Made by a program: the position numbers and the translations under genes | Origin: Okibacterium sp. HSC-33S16 | GTDB lineage: Bacteria > Actinomycetota > Actinomycetes > Actinomycetales > Microbacteriaceae | DNA: 64,000 nucleotides | Direction: 5' to 3' | Assembly: GCF_024171565.1 (NCBI RefSeq) | Contig: NZ_JALJZZ010000001.1 | Span: forward strand, 930,001-994,000 | Notes under the pieces: generated by a model | Database searches by the model: none | What the model saw: the letters and a program-made list of their open reading frames with translations, nothing else | What the model was told of the DNA's origin: nothing | In this document: positions 41,908-52,885 of the stretch, piece after piece | How the letters are laid out: every line of letters begins with the position of its first letter | Position numbering within the stretch: position 1 is the first letter of the stretch

Positions 41908-43444
41908 TCATTCTGCGCCGACATCAGCAGGCACCACTACGCGCGCGGCATTCAGGCAGCTCACGGCCGATCACCGGGTCATTCCGGTGATTCGCGAACT
42001 GTTCGCCGATGGTGAGACCCCGGTGGGCATTTACCGCAAACTCGCCATCCACCGGCCGGGGAGCTTCCTGCTCGAGTCGGCGGAGCAGGGTGGCATCTGG
42101 TCGCGGTTCTCCTTCGTCGGTGTCTCGAGCTTCGGCGTGCTCACCCAGACCGAGAACGCGGTGACCTGGCTCGACTACGGCATCAGCGCCAAACGGGCCC
42201 TCGGCAACACCGACACGCTGACGCCGCTTGAAGCCATCTCCGAGTTGCACCGCCGCTGGGAGACTCCACCCATCGAGGGCCACCCACCGCTCACCGGTGG
42301 GCTCGTCGGGTTCATCGGTTGGGAAGCCATCCGGCAGATTGAACGCCTGCCCAACCAGCCGGTACGTGAATTCGACGTTCCGGGGCAGGCGCTGTCGTTT
42401 GTGGCGGACCTCGTCGTCATCGACCACCGCACCGGTACCGTGCAGCTCATCGCCAACGTCCTCAACGACGGTTTGGACAGCACGGACGTCCTATGGAAGA
42501 ACGCCCAGGACCGGCTCGACATCATGCAGTCTCAGCTCGCCAAACCGAGCGAGGCGTGGCTCGCGAACGTCGATCTCACGACGCCGCCGTCGCCGACGCA
42601 CCGCACCCGCCGGAAAGACTTCCTCGACTCCGTTGTCACCGCGAAGGAACACATCCGTAACGGTGACATCTTCCAGGTTGTCATTTCCCAGCGCTTCGAT
42701 CAGGAGTGTGAAGCGGACCCGATCGACGTGTACCGCATCCTGCGTGCTCTCAACCCGAGCCCGTATATGTACCTGATCAACCTGCACACCGTCGACGGCA
42801 CGCCGTACTCGATCGTCGGCTCGTCACCCGAGGCGCTCGTCAAGGTGCACAAGGGTCGTGTGTTCACCCACCCGATCGCGGGCTCGAAGCCGCGCGGCGA
42901 AACGCCAGAGGCCGACGCGGAGCTTGCTGCTGAGCTCGCCGCCGACGAGAAAGAGCGCGCCGAGCACCTCATGCTTGTCGATCTGGCCCGCAACGACCTG
43001 CTCAAGGTCTGCACGGCGGGTACCGTCGAGGTCACCGAGTTCATGCGTATTGAGCGGTTCAGCCACATCATGCACCTGGTCTCAAGCGTGGAGGGCAACC
43101 TCCGACAGGGTGCGTCACCCGTCGACGTGTTCAAGGCCACTTTCCCGGCCGGAACGCTCTCGGGCGCCCCCAAGCCGCGGGCACTTGAAATCATCGACGA
43201 GCTCGAACCGGCTCAGCGCGGCGTGTACGGGGGAGTCGTCGGTTACTTCGCGTTCTCCGGTGACACCGACCTGGCCATCGCCATCCGCACGGCGACCATC
43301 ATGAACGGCGTTGCCTATGTGCAGGCCGGGGGAGGCCTCGTCGCCGATTCCAACCCCGACAGTGAATTTCTTGAGTCCCAGAACAAAGCAGCAGCACCGC
43401 TTCGCGCCGTTGCCGTTGCCAACGCAATGACGAGGGTGAAATGA
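41900..43444 (+). CDS. trpE: Anthranilate synthase component I
   Basis: The 514-residue chorismate-using subunit makes anthranilate with ammonia from a glutaminase partner (TrpG). LLES at residues 57-60 is the Trp-binding feedback motif. The chorismate-binding half includes IFQVVISQRFDQE, GSSPEALVK, PIAGSKPRGETPEAD and GTLSGAPKPRALEIIDELE. The ATG at 41900 gives the conserved N-terminus and overlaps hisI by eight bases. trpG is not adjacent. The stop overlaps the next gene by four bases. Confidence 0.97.
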   Translation: MSNHSAPTSAGTTTRAAFRQLTADHRVIPVIRELFADGETPVGIYRKLAIHRPGSFLLESAEQGGIWSRFSFVGVSSFGVLTQTENAVTWLDYGISAKRALGNTDTLTPLEAISELHRRWETPPIEGHPPLTGGLVGFIGWEAIRQIERLPNQPVREFDVPGQALSFVADLVVIDHRTGTVQLIANVLNDGLDSTDVLWKNAQDRLDIMQSQLAKPSEAWLANVDLTTPPSPTHRTRRKDFLDSVVTAKEHIRNGDIFQVVISQRFDQECEADPIDVYRILRALNPSPYMYLINLHTVDGTPYSIVGSSPEALVKVHKGRVFTHPIAGSKPRGETPEADAELAAELAADEKERAEHLMLVDLARNDLLKVCTAGTVEVTEFMRIERFSHIMHLVSSVEGNLRQGASPVDVFKATFPAGTLSGAPKPRALEIIDELEPAQRGVYGGVVGYFAFSGDTDLAIAIRTATIMNGVAYVQAGGGLVADSNPDSEFLESQNKAAAPLRAVAVANAMTRVK

Positions 43445-44055
43445 CCGACGCGTCACCACCACAGAAAAGCCCACGCAAGCGGGTCAAGTACTCGCTCATG
43501 CTCGGCACCCTCGCGCTTGCAGGACTCACCCTCATCGCCTGGACCCAGCAGTGGCTGACCGTCACCCTGACCGAGCCCGGCGGTGAGCCGCTCCCCGTCG
43601 ATGGCAGCATCGCTGCCCCCGCGCTGGCGGCACTGTCGCTGGCCGCCCTCGCCCTCGCGGCGGCGCTGGCGATCGCCGGCATCGGCTTCCGCTACATCCT
43701 CGGGGTCCTTCAGCTTTTGCTCGGTGCAAGCATTGCACTGTCTGCGATCCTCGTCTTCAGCAATCCCGTCGGTGCGGCTGAACCTGCAGTAACGGATGCC
43801 ACGGGCATCGCCGGCGCATCATCCGTCGCTGCGATCGTCAACTCAACGTCGCTCTCCGTATGGCCAGCCCTGACCCTGGCCTTCGGGGTACTGATCGCGG
43901 CCGCGGGCATCGGCATCGTGGTTACTGCCCGGGTCTGGCCCCGCTCGTCGAAGAAATACTCTGCCGTGCGGATGGAGCCCGTCGCGGGCGACGAGATGCC
44001 AGACGCCGTCGACAGCTGGGACGAACTCTCACGCGGGGACGACCCCACCCGCTAA
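43441..44055 (+). CDS. Trp-operon-associated membrane protein (TIGR02234 family)
   Basis: The 204-residue integral membrane protein has four predicted membrane segments (about 18-36, 58-80, 84-108 and 138-160). The family feature WTQQWLTVTL lies in the first extracytoplasmic loop. These proteins occur in actinobacterial trp operons between trpE and trpC and have no known function. An ATGA overlap with trpE supports expression with it. Export or uptake of an aromatic compound has been guessed at from context only. Confidence 0.9.
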   Translation: MTDASPPQKSPRKRVKYSLMLGTLALAGLTLIAWTQQWLTVTLTEPGGEPLPVDGSIAAPALAALSLAALALAAALAIAGIGFRYILGVLQLLLGASIALSAILVFSNPVGAAEPAVTDATGIAGASSVAAIVNSTSLSVWPALTLAFGVLIAAAGIGIVVTARVWPRSSKKYSAVRMEPVAGDEMPDAVDSWDELSRGDDPTR

Positions 44056-44056
44056 G

Positions 44057-44065
44057 CCCCCCCCC
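44057..44065 (+). repeat. Nine-base poly-C tract
   Basis: A run of nine C begins two bases after the stop of the Trp-associated membrane protein. Runs this long are prone to slippage and to assembly error; it is non-coding here. Confidence 0.9.
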
Positions 44066-44103
44066 TCACCGCAACACGCGACCGGGCCGGTGCACCCACC
44101 CGG

Positions 44104-44109
44104 TAGACT
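44104..44109 (+). promoter_or_regulatory. Candidate -10 for HGxxPAAW-trpCBA
   Basis: TAGACT lies 29 bases upstream of the ATG at 44139, in the only real gap of the trp cluster. No convincing -35 is seen and no leader peptide or attenuator is visible in the 83 bases. Confidence 0.35.
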
Positions 44110-44138
44110 GAATACGCACCAAGATTTGAAGGAGAACC

Positions 44139-44369
44139 ATGAGCGACGAGTCAACCGACCTCGGACACGGCCACTCACCAGCCGCGTGGACGGCGGTGAC
44201 CATCATGCTGATCGCGTTCGTCATCGGTACGGTGGCGTTCTGGCTCGACATGCCGTGGCTCGTGTGGGCCTCGGCTGGGCTTCTCGTTGTCGGCGCGATC
44301 GTAGGCTGGATCCTGGCCAAGGTCGGCTACGGCGTCAACGGCTCGAAGTACGCGGCCAAGGGACACTAG
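44139..44369 (+). CDS. HGxxPAAW-family small membrane protein
   Basis: The 76-residue protein has the name-giving motif HGHSPAAW at residues 10-17 and two membrane segments (about 17-37 and 41-62). GAAGGAGAACC precedes the ATG. The family is confined to Actinobacteria and lies just upstream of trpC; its role is unknown. The gap before trpC is only three bases, so the two are co-transcribed. Confidence 0.92.
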   Translation: MSDESTDLGHGHSPAAWTAVTIMLIAFVIGTVAFWLDMPWLVWASAGLLVVGAIVGWILAKVGYGVNGSKYAAKGH

Positions 44370-44372
44370 CCC

Positions 44373-45143
44373 GTGCTGGCCGATCTGATGGCCGGCGCAC
44401 TCTCGGATGCCCGCGATCGTGAACTCACACGACCGCTCTCAGACGTAGAGTCCGCCGCGCTTGCTGCACCGCCCGCGCTTGACGCCCTGTCGGCTCTTGC
44501 TCCTGCCGACCGCGTTAAAATCATCGCCGAGGTCAAACGAGCGAGTCCGTCCCGCGGACCGCTCGCTGAGATTGCTGACCCGGCCCAACTCGCGCTGTCC
44601 TACGAGACCGGGGGAGCAAGCGCGATCAGCGTGCTCACCGAGGGCCGCCGTTTCAAGGGATCACTGGCCGACCTCGAAAACGTTCGCGAAGCCGTGTCGA
44701 TCCCCGTCCTGCGCAAGGACTTCATCTCGGTGCCGTACCAGGTGTTCGAGGCGCGCGCCTCCGGAGCCGACCTTGCGTTGCTCATCGTCGCCGCGCTCGA
44801 CACCAGGACGCTGACCGAGTTGTACGGACTGATCCGCGAACTCGGGATGACGGCGCTGGTCGAAACGCACAGCGCGGAGGAGCTTGAGCGAGCGCTCGAC
44901 CTCGGCGCCGAGCTGATCGGCGTAAATGCGCGCAACCTCTCGACCTTCGAACTCGACCGCAACCTTTTCGGCGAGCTCGCTCCCCAAATTCCTTCCGGAG
45001 TCGTGCGCGTGGCGGAATCCGCCGTTCTTGCACCGTCCGACGTCGCCCACTACCGTGCGGCCGGCGCTGACGTTGTCCTCATCGGCGAAGCGCTCGTGAC
45101 CAACGACCCCATTCTCACCCTCGGCGAATTCCTGGCGGTATAG
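44373..45143 (+). CDS. trpC: Indole-3-glycerol phosphate synthase
   Basis: The 256-residue TIM-barrel enzyme forms indole-3-glycerol phosphate. [32 protein letters not shown] and [18 protein letters not shown] hold the catalytic Lys and Glu residues; [15 protein letters not shown] and VAESAV follow. It is not fused to trpF. GTG start, three bases after the HGxxPAAW gene, and four bases before trpB. Confidence 0.96.
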   Translation: MLADLMAGALSDARDRELTRPLSDVESAALAAPPALDALSALAPADRVKIIAEVKRASPSRGPLAEIADPAQLALSYETGGASAISVLTEGRRFKGSLADLENVREAVSIPVLRKDFISVPYQVFEARASGADLALLIVAALDTRTLTELYGLIRELGMTALVETHSAEELERALDLGAELIGVNARNLSTFELDRNLFGELAPQIPSGVVRVAESAVLAPSDVAHYRAAGADVVLIGEALVTNDPILTLGEFLAV

Positions 45144-45147
45144 ACAC

Positions 45148-46359
45148 ATGGCACTACGGGACGAAACAGGCCCATACTTCGGCGAGTTCGGGGGACGTTT
45201 CGTTCCTGAGTCGCTCGTTGCGGCGCTCGATGAATTGTCGGAGGCGTGGGAGCTCGCGAAGGTCGACCCCGCGTTCGCAGCCGAACTGACCGAACTGCAC
45301 AAGACCTACACGGGTCGCCCCTCGCTCATCACCGAAGTTCCGCGTTTCGCGGCGCACGGCGGGGGAGCGCGCATGATCCTCAAGCGCGAAGACCTCAACC
45401 ACACGGGCTCACACAAGATCAACAACGTGCTCGGGCAGGCCCTCCTCACCAAGCGGATCGGTAAGACCCGCGTGATCGCAGAGACCGGGGCCGGCCAGCA
45501 CGGTGTCGCAACCGCGACCGCTGCTGCCCTGTTCGGACTCGACTGCGTGATCTACATGGGTGAGGTCGACACTGAGCGGCAAGCGCTCAACGTCGCCCGC
45601 ATGCGCCTTCTCGGAGCCGAAGTTGTCGCCGTCAAGACCGGATCGCGCACGCTCAAAGACGCCATCAACGACGCCATGCGCGACTGGGTAACCAACGTCG
45701 ACTCGACCAACTACATCTTCGGAACGGTCGCCGGGCCACACCCCTTCCCGGCAATGGTTCGCGACCTGCAAAAGATCATCGGCGAGGAAGCCCGGGCCCA
45801 GGTCCTTGAGCTCACCGGAAAACTCCCGGACGCGGTCGCCGCGTGCGTCGGAGGCGGCTCGAACGCCATCGGCATCTTCCATGCGTTCCTCGATGACCCC
45901 GACGTTGCGCTTTACGGGTTCGAGGCAGCCGGCGAAGGCGCGGAGACGCTGCGGCACGCCGCCACGATCACCAAGGGTCGCCCCGGAGTTCTTCACGGTG
46001 CCCGCAGCTACCTGCTGCAGGACGAGGACGGCCAGACCATCGAGTCCCACTCGATCTCTGCGGGCCTCGACTACCCGGGCGTTGGACCGGAGCACGCCTG
46101 GCTCGCCGACCTCGGCCGAGCCACCTACCGACCGGTCACCGACGCGGCGGCAATGAGTGCACTCCGGCTGCTGAGCCGCACCGAGGGAATCATCCCGGCG
46201 ATCGAAAGCGCGCACGCGCTGGCCGGTGCGCTCGAGCTCGGCAAGGAGCTCGGCCCGGACGCGACGATTCTCATCAACCTGTCCGGTCGTGGCGATAAGG
46301 ACATGGAAACAGCCGGTCGGTACTTCGACCTCATCGATTCGGGAGCAGAACAATCGTGA
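45148..46359 (+). CDS. trpB: Tryptophan synthase beta chain
   Basis: The 403-residue PLP enzyme condenses indole with serine. The PLP Lys is K90 in [34 protein letters not shown] and [15 protein letters not shown] (phosphate loop) are further conserved blocks. This is the standard TrpB1 that partners TrpA. The stop overlaps the trpA GTG by four bases. Confidence 0.98.
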   Translation: MALRDETGPYFGEFGGRFVPESLVAALDELSEAWELAKVDPAFAAELTELHKTYTGRPSLITEVPRFAAHGGGARMILKREDLNHTGSHKINNVLGQALLTKRIGKTRVIAETGAGQHGVATATAAALFGLDCVIYMGEVDTERQALNVARMRLLGAEVVAVKTGSRTLKDAINDAMRDWVTNVDSTNYIFGTVAGPHPFPAMVRDLQKIIGEEARAQVLELTGKLPDAVAACVGGGSNAIGIFHAFLDDPDVALYGFEAAGEGAETLRHAATITKGRPGVLHGARSYLLQDEDGQTIESHSISAGLDYPGVGPEHAWLADLGRATYRPVTDAAAMSALRLLSRTEGIIPAIESAHALAGALELGKELGPDATILINLSGRGDKDMETAGRYFDLIDSGAEQS

Positions 46360-47144
46360 CGAGCGTGGCATCCGTTTTACAGCTCCGCCGCGACAGCGGA
46401 ACCGGCGCCCTCATCGGGTACCTGCCCGCAGGATTCCCGACGGTTGAGGAGAGCGTTGACGCCGCGGTCGCCATCGCGCAGAACGGCGTTGACATCATCG
46501 AACTCGGGCTGCCGTACTCGGACCCCGTCATGGATGGCCCGGTAATCCAGCAAGCGACCCAGCAGGCACTGGCGAACGGCTTCCGGCTCAGGCACGGCTT
46601 CGACGCGGTGCGCGCGATCACCAGCCAGGTGAACGTGCCCGTTTTGCTGATGACGTACTGGAACCCGGTCGTGCAGTATGGCGTTGACCGATTCGCCGAC
46701 GACCTCGCGGCCGCCGGGGGAGCAGGGCTCATCACACCCGATCTGATTCCGGACGAAGCCGAACCATGGCTGACCGCCTCGGAGCGCACCGGCCTCGACC
46801 GGGTCTTCCTCGCGGCGCCGTCATCGACCCAGGCGAGACTCAAGCAGGCCGTCGAAGCCAGCCGTGGGTTCGTCTATGCCGTGTCGACCATGGGAGTCAC
46901 CGGGGCTCGCGCCGACGTTGACTCGGCTGCGAAGTCCCTCGTTGCGCGCCTCCGTGACGCTGGCGCCACAAACGCCTGCGTCGGAGTGGGAATCTCCACG
47001 GGAGACCAGGTGCGCGAAGTGCTCGAGTACGCCGACGGCGCCATCGTCGGTTCAGCGCTCGTGAAGGCCCTCGCCACCGGGGGCATTGAGAGCGTCGCGT
47101 CCGTGGCCCGGGAACTGTCCCGAGGCACCGCACCCGCGAACTAG
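46356..47144 (+). CDS. trpA: Tryptophan synthase alpha chain
   Basis: The 262-residue TIM-barrel subunit releases indole from indole-3-glycerol phosphate. Catalytic regions are [18 protein letters not shown] (Glu and Asp), [24 protein letters not shown] and [16 protein letters not shown] start overlaps trpB (GTGA). It is the last gene of the trp set; no terminator hairpin is obvious in the 50 bases before lgt. Confidence 0.97.
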   Translation: MTSVASVLQLRRDSGTGALIGYLPAGFPTVEESVDAAVAIAQNGVDIIELGLPYSDPVMDGPVIQQATQQALANGFRLRHGFDAVRAITSQVNVPVLLMTYWNPVVQYGVDRFADDLAAAGGAGLITPDLIPDEAEPWLTASERTGLDRVFLAAPSSTQARLKQAVEASRGFVYAVSTMGVTGARADVDSAAKSLVARLRDAGATNACVGVGISTGDQVREVLEYADGAIVGSALVKALATGGIESVASVARELSRGTAPAN

Positions 47145-47194
47145 AGTTATACGCGCACGTCCGAGCAGTCATCCCGAGAAAGGCGTGGAGCGCA

Positions 47195-48163
47195 GTGTCC
47201 TTCCACCTCAGCATTCCCAGTCCAGACGTCAGCTCTATTCAGCTGGGCAACTTCACGATCCACTTCTACGCCCTGTGCATCCTCGTGGGCATTGTGGCGG
47301 CGGCCTTCCTCACCAACGCACGGCTCAACCGTCGCGGCGCTGAACCGGGTATCGTTCTCGACATCATTCTCTGGGCTGTTCCGCTCGGGATCATCGGCGC
47401 TCGGGTCTTCCACGTCCTGACCCATCCGAACGACTACTTCTACCCCGGTGCCGACCTTCTCCGCACGCTGTACATCTGGGAGGGCGGTATCGCCATCTTC
47501 GGTGCGCTCATCGGCGGTGCCATCGGTGCGTGGATCGGGTGCAGGATGACAGGCATCCGCTTCCTGACGTTTGCGGACGCGGTGGCTCCGGCCCTGCTGC
47601 TGGCCCAGGCTTTCGGGCGCTTCGGCAACTACTTCAACCAGGAACTGTACGGAACACCGACGACACTGCCGTGGGGACTCGAAATCGACTCCTCGAACGC
47701 CGCCTGGCCTGAAGGCCTGCCCGAGGGCACGCTGTTTCACCCGACCTTCCTCTACGAGGTCATCTGGAACCTCCTCGGTGTTGCCGTCCTCATCCTGCTC
47801 GAGCGCCGCTTCCGGCTGCAGTGGGGCAAAGTGCTTGGTCTCTACCTCATCTGGTACGGCCTCGGCCGCACCGTGTGGGAATCGATTCGGGTCGATCCGA
47901 GCGAGGTCTTCCTCGGCCTGCGGGTCAATATCTGGGCTGCGCTTCTCGCCATCCTGATCGGCCTGGCCATCCTGATCGTGCAGTCACGCCGGCACACCGG
48001 AATAGAACCGAGCGCATACGTTCCCGGGCGGGAATGGGACGGCTCCGGCTCCGGTGTACAATCGACACACACTAATTCGGATTATGTGGATGTCAGCGAG
48101 CCTGATCACGCACTCGAATCGTCAGAGACCACCGCCACAAGCGAGATCGGCTCGAAATCCTAG
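47195..48163 (+). CDS. lgt: Prolipoprotein diacylglyceryl transferase
   Basis: The 322-residue polytopic membrane enzyme attaches diacylglycerol to lipobox Cys of prolipoproteins. About seven membrane helices are visible. The Lgt signature GRFGNYFNQELYGTPT lies near residue 146, preceded by the IWEGGIAIFGALIGG helix. GLGRTVWESIRVDPSEVF carries the conserved Arg and Glu. A hydrophilic C-terminal tail of about 50 residues is typical of Actinobacteria. GTG start; the weak ribosome-binding site is GGCGTGGAG. Location after trpA is common in Actinobacteria. Confidence 0.96.
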   Translation: MSFHLSIPSPDVSSIQLGNFTIHFYALCILVGIVAAAFLTNARLNRRGAEPGIVLDIILWAVPLGIIGARVFHVLTHPNDYFYPGADLLRTLYIWEGGIAIFGALIGGAIGAWIGCRMTGIRFLTFADAVAPALLLAQAFGRFGNYFNQELYGTPTTLPWGLEIDSSNAAWPEGLPEGTLFHPTFLYEVIWNLLGVAVLILLERRFRLQWGKVLGLYLIWYGLGRTVWESIRVDPSEVFLGLRVNIWAALLAILIGLAILIVQSRRHTGIEPSAYVPGREWDGSGSGVQSTHTNSDYVDVSEPDHALESSETTATSEIGSKS

Positions 48164-48307
48164 GATTGCCTCTACCCGGCGCCTTCTAAACCCGAGCGGG
48201 TCGCTCGCGAGCACTACTCAGCCCAATGTCGGGCCAGCGACCTCCTCCACTCATTTCTGGGCCACCGTTGTCCCGCGCAATCTGTAAGTACGTGAGGACG
48301 GTAATCG

Positions 48308-51300
48308 ATGGAGCCCAGGCCCACCTTTTCACAGTTCAGTCTTGTACCCCCTGCACAGGGGCTGTACAACCCGGCTCGTGAGAAAGACGCATGTGGTCTC
48401 GCCATGGTTGCGACGCTGCGTGGAACGGCGGGACACGACATCATCGTGTCTGCGCTTGACGCGCTGCGAAACCTTGAACACCGCGGGGCGATCGGTTCTG
48501 ACGCGGGAACCGGAGACGGCGCGGGGATCCTCACTCAGGTGCCCGACGAGTTCCTGCGTGCGGTCACCGACTTCGACCTTCCCCCGGCTGGCGAGTACGC
48601 GGTAGGCATCGCGTTCCTTCCGCTTGACGTTGACACCCGCCACACGCTTAAGGCCGGCATCGAGAAGCTCGCAACGGCGGAGGGCCTGAAGGTCCTCGGC
48701 TGGCGCGAGGTTCCGATCGATGACTCCAACCTCGGCAAGCTCGCATTCGAGGCCATGCCTGCATTCGAGCAGCTGTTCGTTCGCAGTACCCAGACGACGG
48801 ATGCCGGTACTCCCGCGAGTGGGATCGCTCTCGATCGGCAGGCGTTCCGCCTGCGCAAGCGTGCAGAGCGCGAACTGAATGCCTACTTCATCTCCCTGTC
48901 CTGCCGGACGCTGGTTTATAAGGGCATGGTCACCACGCTCCAGCTCGAGCCGTTCTACCCGGACCTCAGCGACGAGCGCTTTGCGTCAAAACTGGCCATC
49001 GTCCACTCGCGCTACTCGACGAACACATTCCCGTCTTGGCCGCTGGCCCAGCCACTACGAATGATGGCGCACAACGGTGAGATCAACACGGTTGAGGGAA
49101 ACCGCAACTGGATGCGAGCCCGCCAGTCGCAGCTCGAGAGTGAGCTGATTGGCGACATCCGTCCGCTGCTCCCGATCATCACGCCAGGTGCCAGCGACTC
49201 GGCATCGTTCGACGAAGTGCTCGAACTGCTCACCCTGACCGGCCGCACCCTGCCGCACGCCATGATGATGATGGTTCCTGAGGCGTGGGAGAAGCAGCCA
49301 GACCTGCCTCAGGAGCTCCGCGATTTCTACGAGTTCAACTCCATGCAGATGGAACCGTGGGATGGCCCGGCCGCGCTGACCTTCACCGATGGAACACTCG
49401 TCGGTGCGACACTTGACCGCAACGGCCTCCGCCCCGGCCGCTGGCTCGAAACCACCGACGGACTCGTCGTTCTCGGCAGCGAGATCGGTGTCCTCGACAT
49501 TGCTCCGGAGCGCGTCAAGCGCAAGGGTCGCCTTCGCCCTGGCAAGATGTTCCTCGTCGACACCGAAGCCCAGCGCCTCATCGAAGACGACGAAATCAAG
49601 TCGACGCTCGCAGCATCACGGCCGTGGGGTGAGTGGCTCGACGCGGGTCGCATCAACCTCTCCGACCTGCCCGAACGCGAGCACATCGTGCACACTCCCG
49701 CCTCCGTCACCCGACGCCAGCGCACCTTCGGTTACACCGAAGAAGAGGTTCGGATTCTGCTCAAGCCCATGGGCCAGAACGGCGCAGAGCCGCTCGGCGC
49801 CATGGGCTCGGATACACCGATCGCCGCACTCTCCAAGCGGCCACGGTTGCTCTTCGACTACTTCACCCAGCAGTTCGCGCAGGTCACCAACCCGCCGCTC
49901 GACTCGATTCGTGAGGAAGTTGTCACGTCGCTCAAGCTGGGCCTCGGCCCCGAGCGCAACCTCCTGACCTCGGGTCCGGAGCACGCGCGGCAGGTCGTCC
50001 TCGACTTCCCCGTCATCGACAACGACGAACTCGCGAAGATCCAGCACATCGACCCGCGCCACGGCTCGCGCACCACGACGACCATTCGCGCCCTCTACCG
50101 GTTCGATGAAGGCCCAGACGCGATGCGGGACCGGATCGAGGCCATTTGCGCCGAGGTCGACGAGGCCATCGCGGCCGGAGCACAGTTCATCGTGCTCAGC
50201 GACCGCGACTCGAACAAGGACCTCGCCCCGATCCCGTCGCTGCTCATCCTTGCGGCGGTACACCATCACCTCATCCGGGCGGAGAACCGGCTCAAGGTCG
50301 GCATCGTCGTCGAGGCCGGAGACGTCCGCGAGGTACACCACGTCGCCACCCTCATCGGCTATGGCGCTTCTGCGGTCAACCCGTACCTCGCCATGGAGAC
50401 CTGTGAGGACCTCGTCCGCAGTGGCGCCATCACCGGAGTGAGCGCCGAGCAGGCCGTTCGCAACGTGATCTACGCCCTCGGCAAGGGTGTTCTCAAGATC
50501 ATGTCCAAGATGGGCATCTCCACGGTCTCGTCATACGCTGGCGCCCAGTGTTTCGAAGCCGTTGGGCTCAGCCAGGAGTTCGTCGACCGATACTTCACCG
50601 GAACGCAGTCAACGCTCGGCGGAGTGGGCATCGAGGTCATCCAGGCGGAGAACCTCAAGCGGCACGAGGCGGCGTACCCGCTCAACACGGCCAAGACCTC
50701 TCACGAGAGACTCGAGACCGGCGGCGAGTATGCCTGGCGCCGGGATGGCTCCCTGCACCTCTTCAACCCGGACACGATCTTCCGGTTGCAGCACTCGACC
50801 CGGACTCGGCGCTACGACATCTTCCGCGACTACACGCGGATGATTGACGACCAGGCCGAGAACCTCATGACGCTCCGCGGACTGTTCAAGTTGCGCACGG
50901 GGGACCGGCAGCCCGTTCCCCTCGACGAGGTGGAATCGGTCGAGTCGATCGTCAAGCGATTCTCCACCGGCGCGATGAGCTACGGTTCCATCTCGGCGGA
51001 GGCGCACGAGACACTGGCAATTGCCATGAACCGGCTCGGCGCGAAGAGCAACACCGGTGAGGGTGGCGAGGACACCGAACGACTCCTCGACCCTGAGCGC
51101 CGCAGCGCCATCAAGCAGGTCGCGTCAGGTCGCTTCGGCGTCACGAGTATGTACCTCACCCACGCTGACGACATCCAGATTAAGCTCGCGCAGGGTGCCA
51201 AGCCCGGTGAAGGCGGCCAGCTGCCGCCGACCAAGGTATACCCGTGGGTTGCGCGTACCCGTCACGCGACGGCTGGCGTTGGGCTCATCTCACCGCCTCC

Positions 51301-52885
51301 GCACCACGACATCTACTCGATCGAAGACCTCAAGCAACTCATCTTCGATCTCAAGCGCGCCAACCCCTCCGCCCGTATCCACACCAAACTGGTCAGCCAG
51401 TCCGGAATTGGAGCCGTGGCGGCCGGCGTTGCGAAGGCGCTCTCCGATGTCATTCTGGTCTCCGGCCACGATGGCGGAACCGGAGCGAGTCCATTGAACT
51501 CGCTCAAGCACGCCGGCACGCCGTGGGAACTCGGCCTCGCTGAAACTCAGCAGACGCTGATGCTCAACGGCATGCGTGACCGCGTCGTCGTCCAGGTCGA
51601 CGGTCAGCTCAAGACCGGTCGCGACGTCATCATTGGTGCACTGCTCGGTGCCGAAGAATTCGGTTTCGCGACGGCACCGCTCATCGTCTCCGGTTGCATC
51701 ATGATGCGCGTCTGCCATCTCGACACCTGCCCGGTCGGCGTTGCAACGCAGAACCCCGTTCTCCGCGAACGGTTCGGCGGCAAGCCAGAGTTCATCGTGA
51801 ACTTCTTCCAGTTCATTGCCGAAGAAGTGCGCGAATATCTTGCGGCGCTGGGCTTCCGCAGTCTCCAGGAGGCCATCGGCCACAACGAGCTCATCGACAC
51901 GAACACCGCGATCCAGCACTGGAAGGCCTCAGGCCTCAACCTTGAGCCGATCCTGGTTGGACCTCAGTTCGCCGAGACCGAGCCTCGAACGCACGCCCGC
52001 AATCAGGAGCACGAACTCGAGAAACACTTCGACGTTCAGCTCATCGCTGAGAGCCGCAACGTGCTTGAGCACGGCGGCCAGGTGACGCTCAGCCATTCGA
52101 TTCGCAACACCGAACGGGCGGTCGGAACAATGCTCGGCCACGAGGTCACCCTCCGCCACGGCGAGAACGGCCTTCCGTCCGGGTCCATCGAGGTTCGCCT
52201 CACCGGATCTGCCGGTCAATCCTTCGGAGCCTTCCTGCCGAGCGGAATTACCCTTCGGCTCGAGGGCGAATCAAATGACTATGTGGGCAAGGGACTCTCC
52301 GGCGGCGAGATCGTGATCGCGCCTCCGGCCGCAAGCGAGTTCGCACCCGAGCAGAACGTCATCGCTGGAAACGTCATTGGATACGGCGCAACCCAGGGAA
52401 CCATGTTCCTCTCCGGCATCGTTGGTGAGCGTTTCCTCGTCCGCAACTCCGGCGCGACCGCGGTCGTCGAGGGGGTCGGCGACCACGCGCTGGAGTACAT
52501 GACCGGAGGGCTCGCCGTGATTCTCGGCGAGACCGGTCGCAACCTGGGCGCGGGAATGTCTGGCGGAACGGCGTACGTCTACCGGCTGACGGCGGAAAAG
52601 GTCAACCGTGAGGCCCTTGCCTCTGGCGAACTCGAACTCCTGCCTCTCGGCAGCGCCGATGTCGAGATCGTCCGGGACCTGCTCGAACGTCACCACAGCG
52701 AAACCGGTTCACCGCTCGCCGCGCGCCTGCTCGCCGACGGCGAGACGGGTCTCGCTGAATTTGTCAAAGTCCTGCCCCGCGACTACGCAGCCGTGCTGCG
52801 TACCCGACAGGACGCCGTTGCCGAAGGACTTGATCCCGATGGCGATGTTGTCTGGGGCCGAATCCTGGAGGTAACCGGTGGCTGA
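48308..52885 (+). CDS. gltB: Glutamate synthase large subunit
   Basis: The 1525-residue NADPH-GOGAT alpha subunit makes two glutamates from glutamine and 2-oxoglutarate. The catalytic Cys is C29 in [15 protein letters not shown], so a 28-residue propeptide should be removed. The amidotransferase domain runs to about 430. The FMN-binding synthase domain includes [19 protein letters not shown] and [31 protein letters not shown] supplies the 3Fe-4S Cys residues, followed by the GXGXG beta-helix domain. The 144-base gap upstream holds no gene and only a short palindrome, GCTCGCGAGC. It overlaps gltD by eight bases. Confidence 0.98.
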   Translation: MEPRPTFSQFSLVPPAQGLYNPAREKDACGLAMVATLRGTAGHDIIVSALDALRNLEHRGAIGSDAGTGDGAGILTQVPDEFLRAVTDFDLPPAGEYAVGIAFLPLDVDTRHTLKAGIEKLATAEGLKVLGWREVPIDDSNLGKLAFEAMPAFEQLFVRSTQTTDAGTPASGIALDRQAFRLRKRAERELNAYFISLSCRTLVYKGMVTTLQLEPFYPDLSDERFASKLAIVHSRYSTNTFPSWPLAQPLRMMAHNGEINTVEGNRNWMRARQSQLESELIGDIRPLLPIITPGASDSASFDEVLELLTLTGRTLPHAMMMMVPEAWEKQPDLPQELRDFYEFNSMQMEPWDGPAALTFTDGTLVGATLDRNGLRPGRWLETTDGLVVLGSEIGVLDIAPERVKRKGRLRPGKMFLVDTEAQRLIEDDEIKSTLAASRPWGEWLDAGRINLSDLPEREHIVHTPASVTRRQRTFGYTEEEVRILLKPMGQNGAEPLGAMGSDTPIAALSKRPRLLFDYFTQQFAQVTNPPLDSIREEVVTSLKLGLGPERNLLTSGPEHARQVVLDFPVIDNDELAKIQHIDPRHGSRTTTTIRALYRFDEGPDAMRDRIEAICAEVDEAIAAGAQFIVLSDRDSNKDLAPIPSLLILAAVHHHLIRAENRLKVGIVVEAGDVREVHHVATLIGYGASAVNPYLAMETCEDLVRSGAITGVSAEQAVRNVIYALGKGVLKIMSKMGISTVSSYAGAQCFEAVGLSQEFVDRYFTGTQSTLGGVGIEVIQAENLKRHEAAYPLNTAKTSHERLETGGEYAWRRDGSLHLFNPDTIFRLQHSTRTRRYDIFRDYTRMIDDQAENLMTLRGLFKLRTGDRQPVPLDEVESVESIVKRFSTGAMSYGSISAEAHETLAIAMNRLGAKSNTGEGGEDTERLLDPERRSAIKQVASGRFGVTSMYLTHADDIQIKLAQGAKPGEGGQLPPTKVYPWVARTRHATAGVGLISPPPHHDIYSIEDLKQLIFDLKRANPSARIHTKLVSQSGIGAVAAGVAKALSDVILVSGHDGGTGASPLNSLKHAGTPWELGLAETQQTLMLNGMRDRVVVQVDGQLKTGRDVIIGALLGAEEFGFATAPLIVSGCIMMRVCHLDTCPVGVATQNPVLRERFGGKPEFIVNFFQFIAEEVREYLAALGFRSLQEAIGHNELIDTNTAIQHWKASGLNLEPILVGPQFAETEPRTHARNQEHELEKHFDVQLIAESRNVLEHGGQVTLSHSIRNTERAVGTMLGHEVTLRHGENGLPSGSIEVRLTGSAGQSFGAFLPSGITLRLEGESNDYVGKGLSGGEIVIAPPAASEFAPEQNVIAGNVIGYGATQGTMFLSGIVGERFLVRNSGATAVVEGVGDHALEYMTGGLAVILGETGRNLGAGMSGGTAYVYRLTAEKVNREALASGELELLPLGSADVEIVRDLLERHHSETGSPLAARLLADGETGLAEFVKVLPRDYAAVLRTRQDAVAEGLDPDGDVVWGRILEVTGG

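Noticed and set aside
44056-44138. Tryptophan attenuator or leader peptide
   Set aside because: No short frame with repeated Trp codons and no terminator hairpin are present in the gap.
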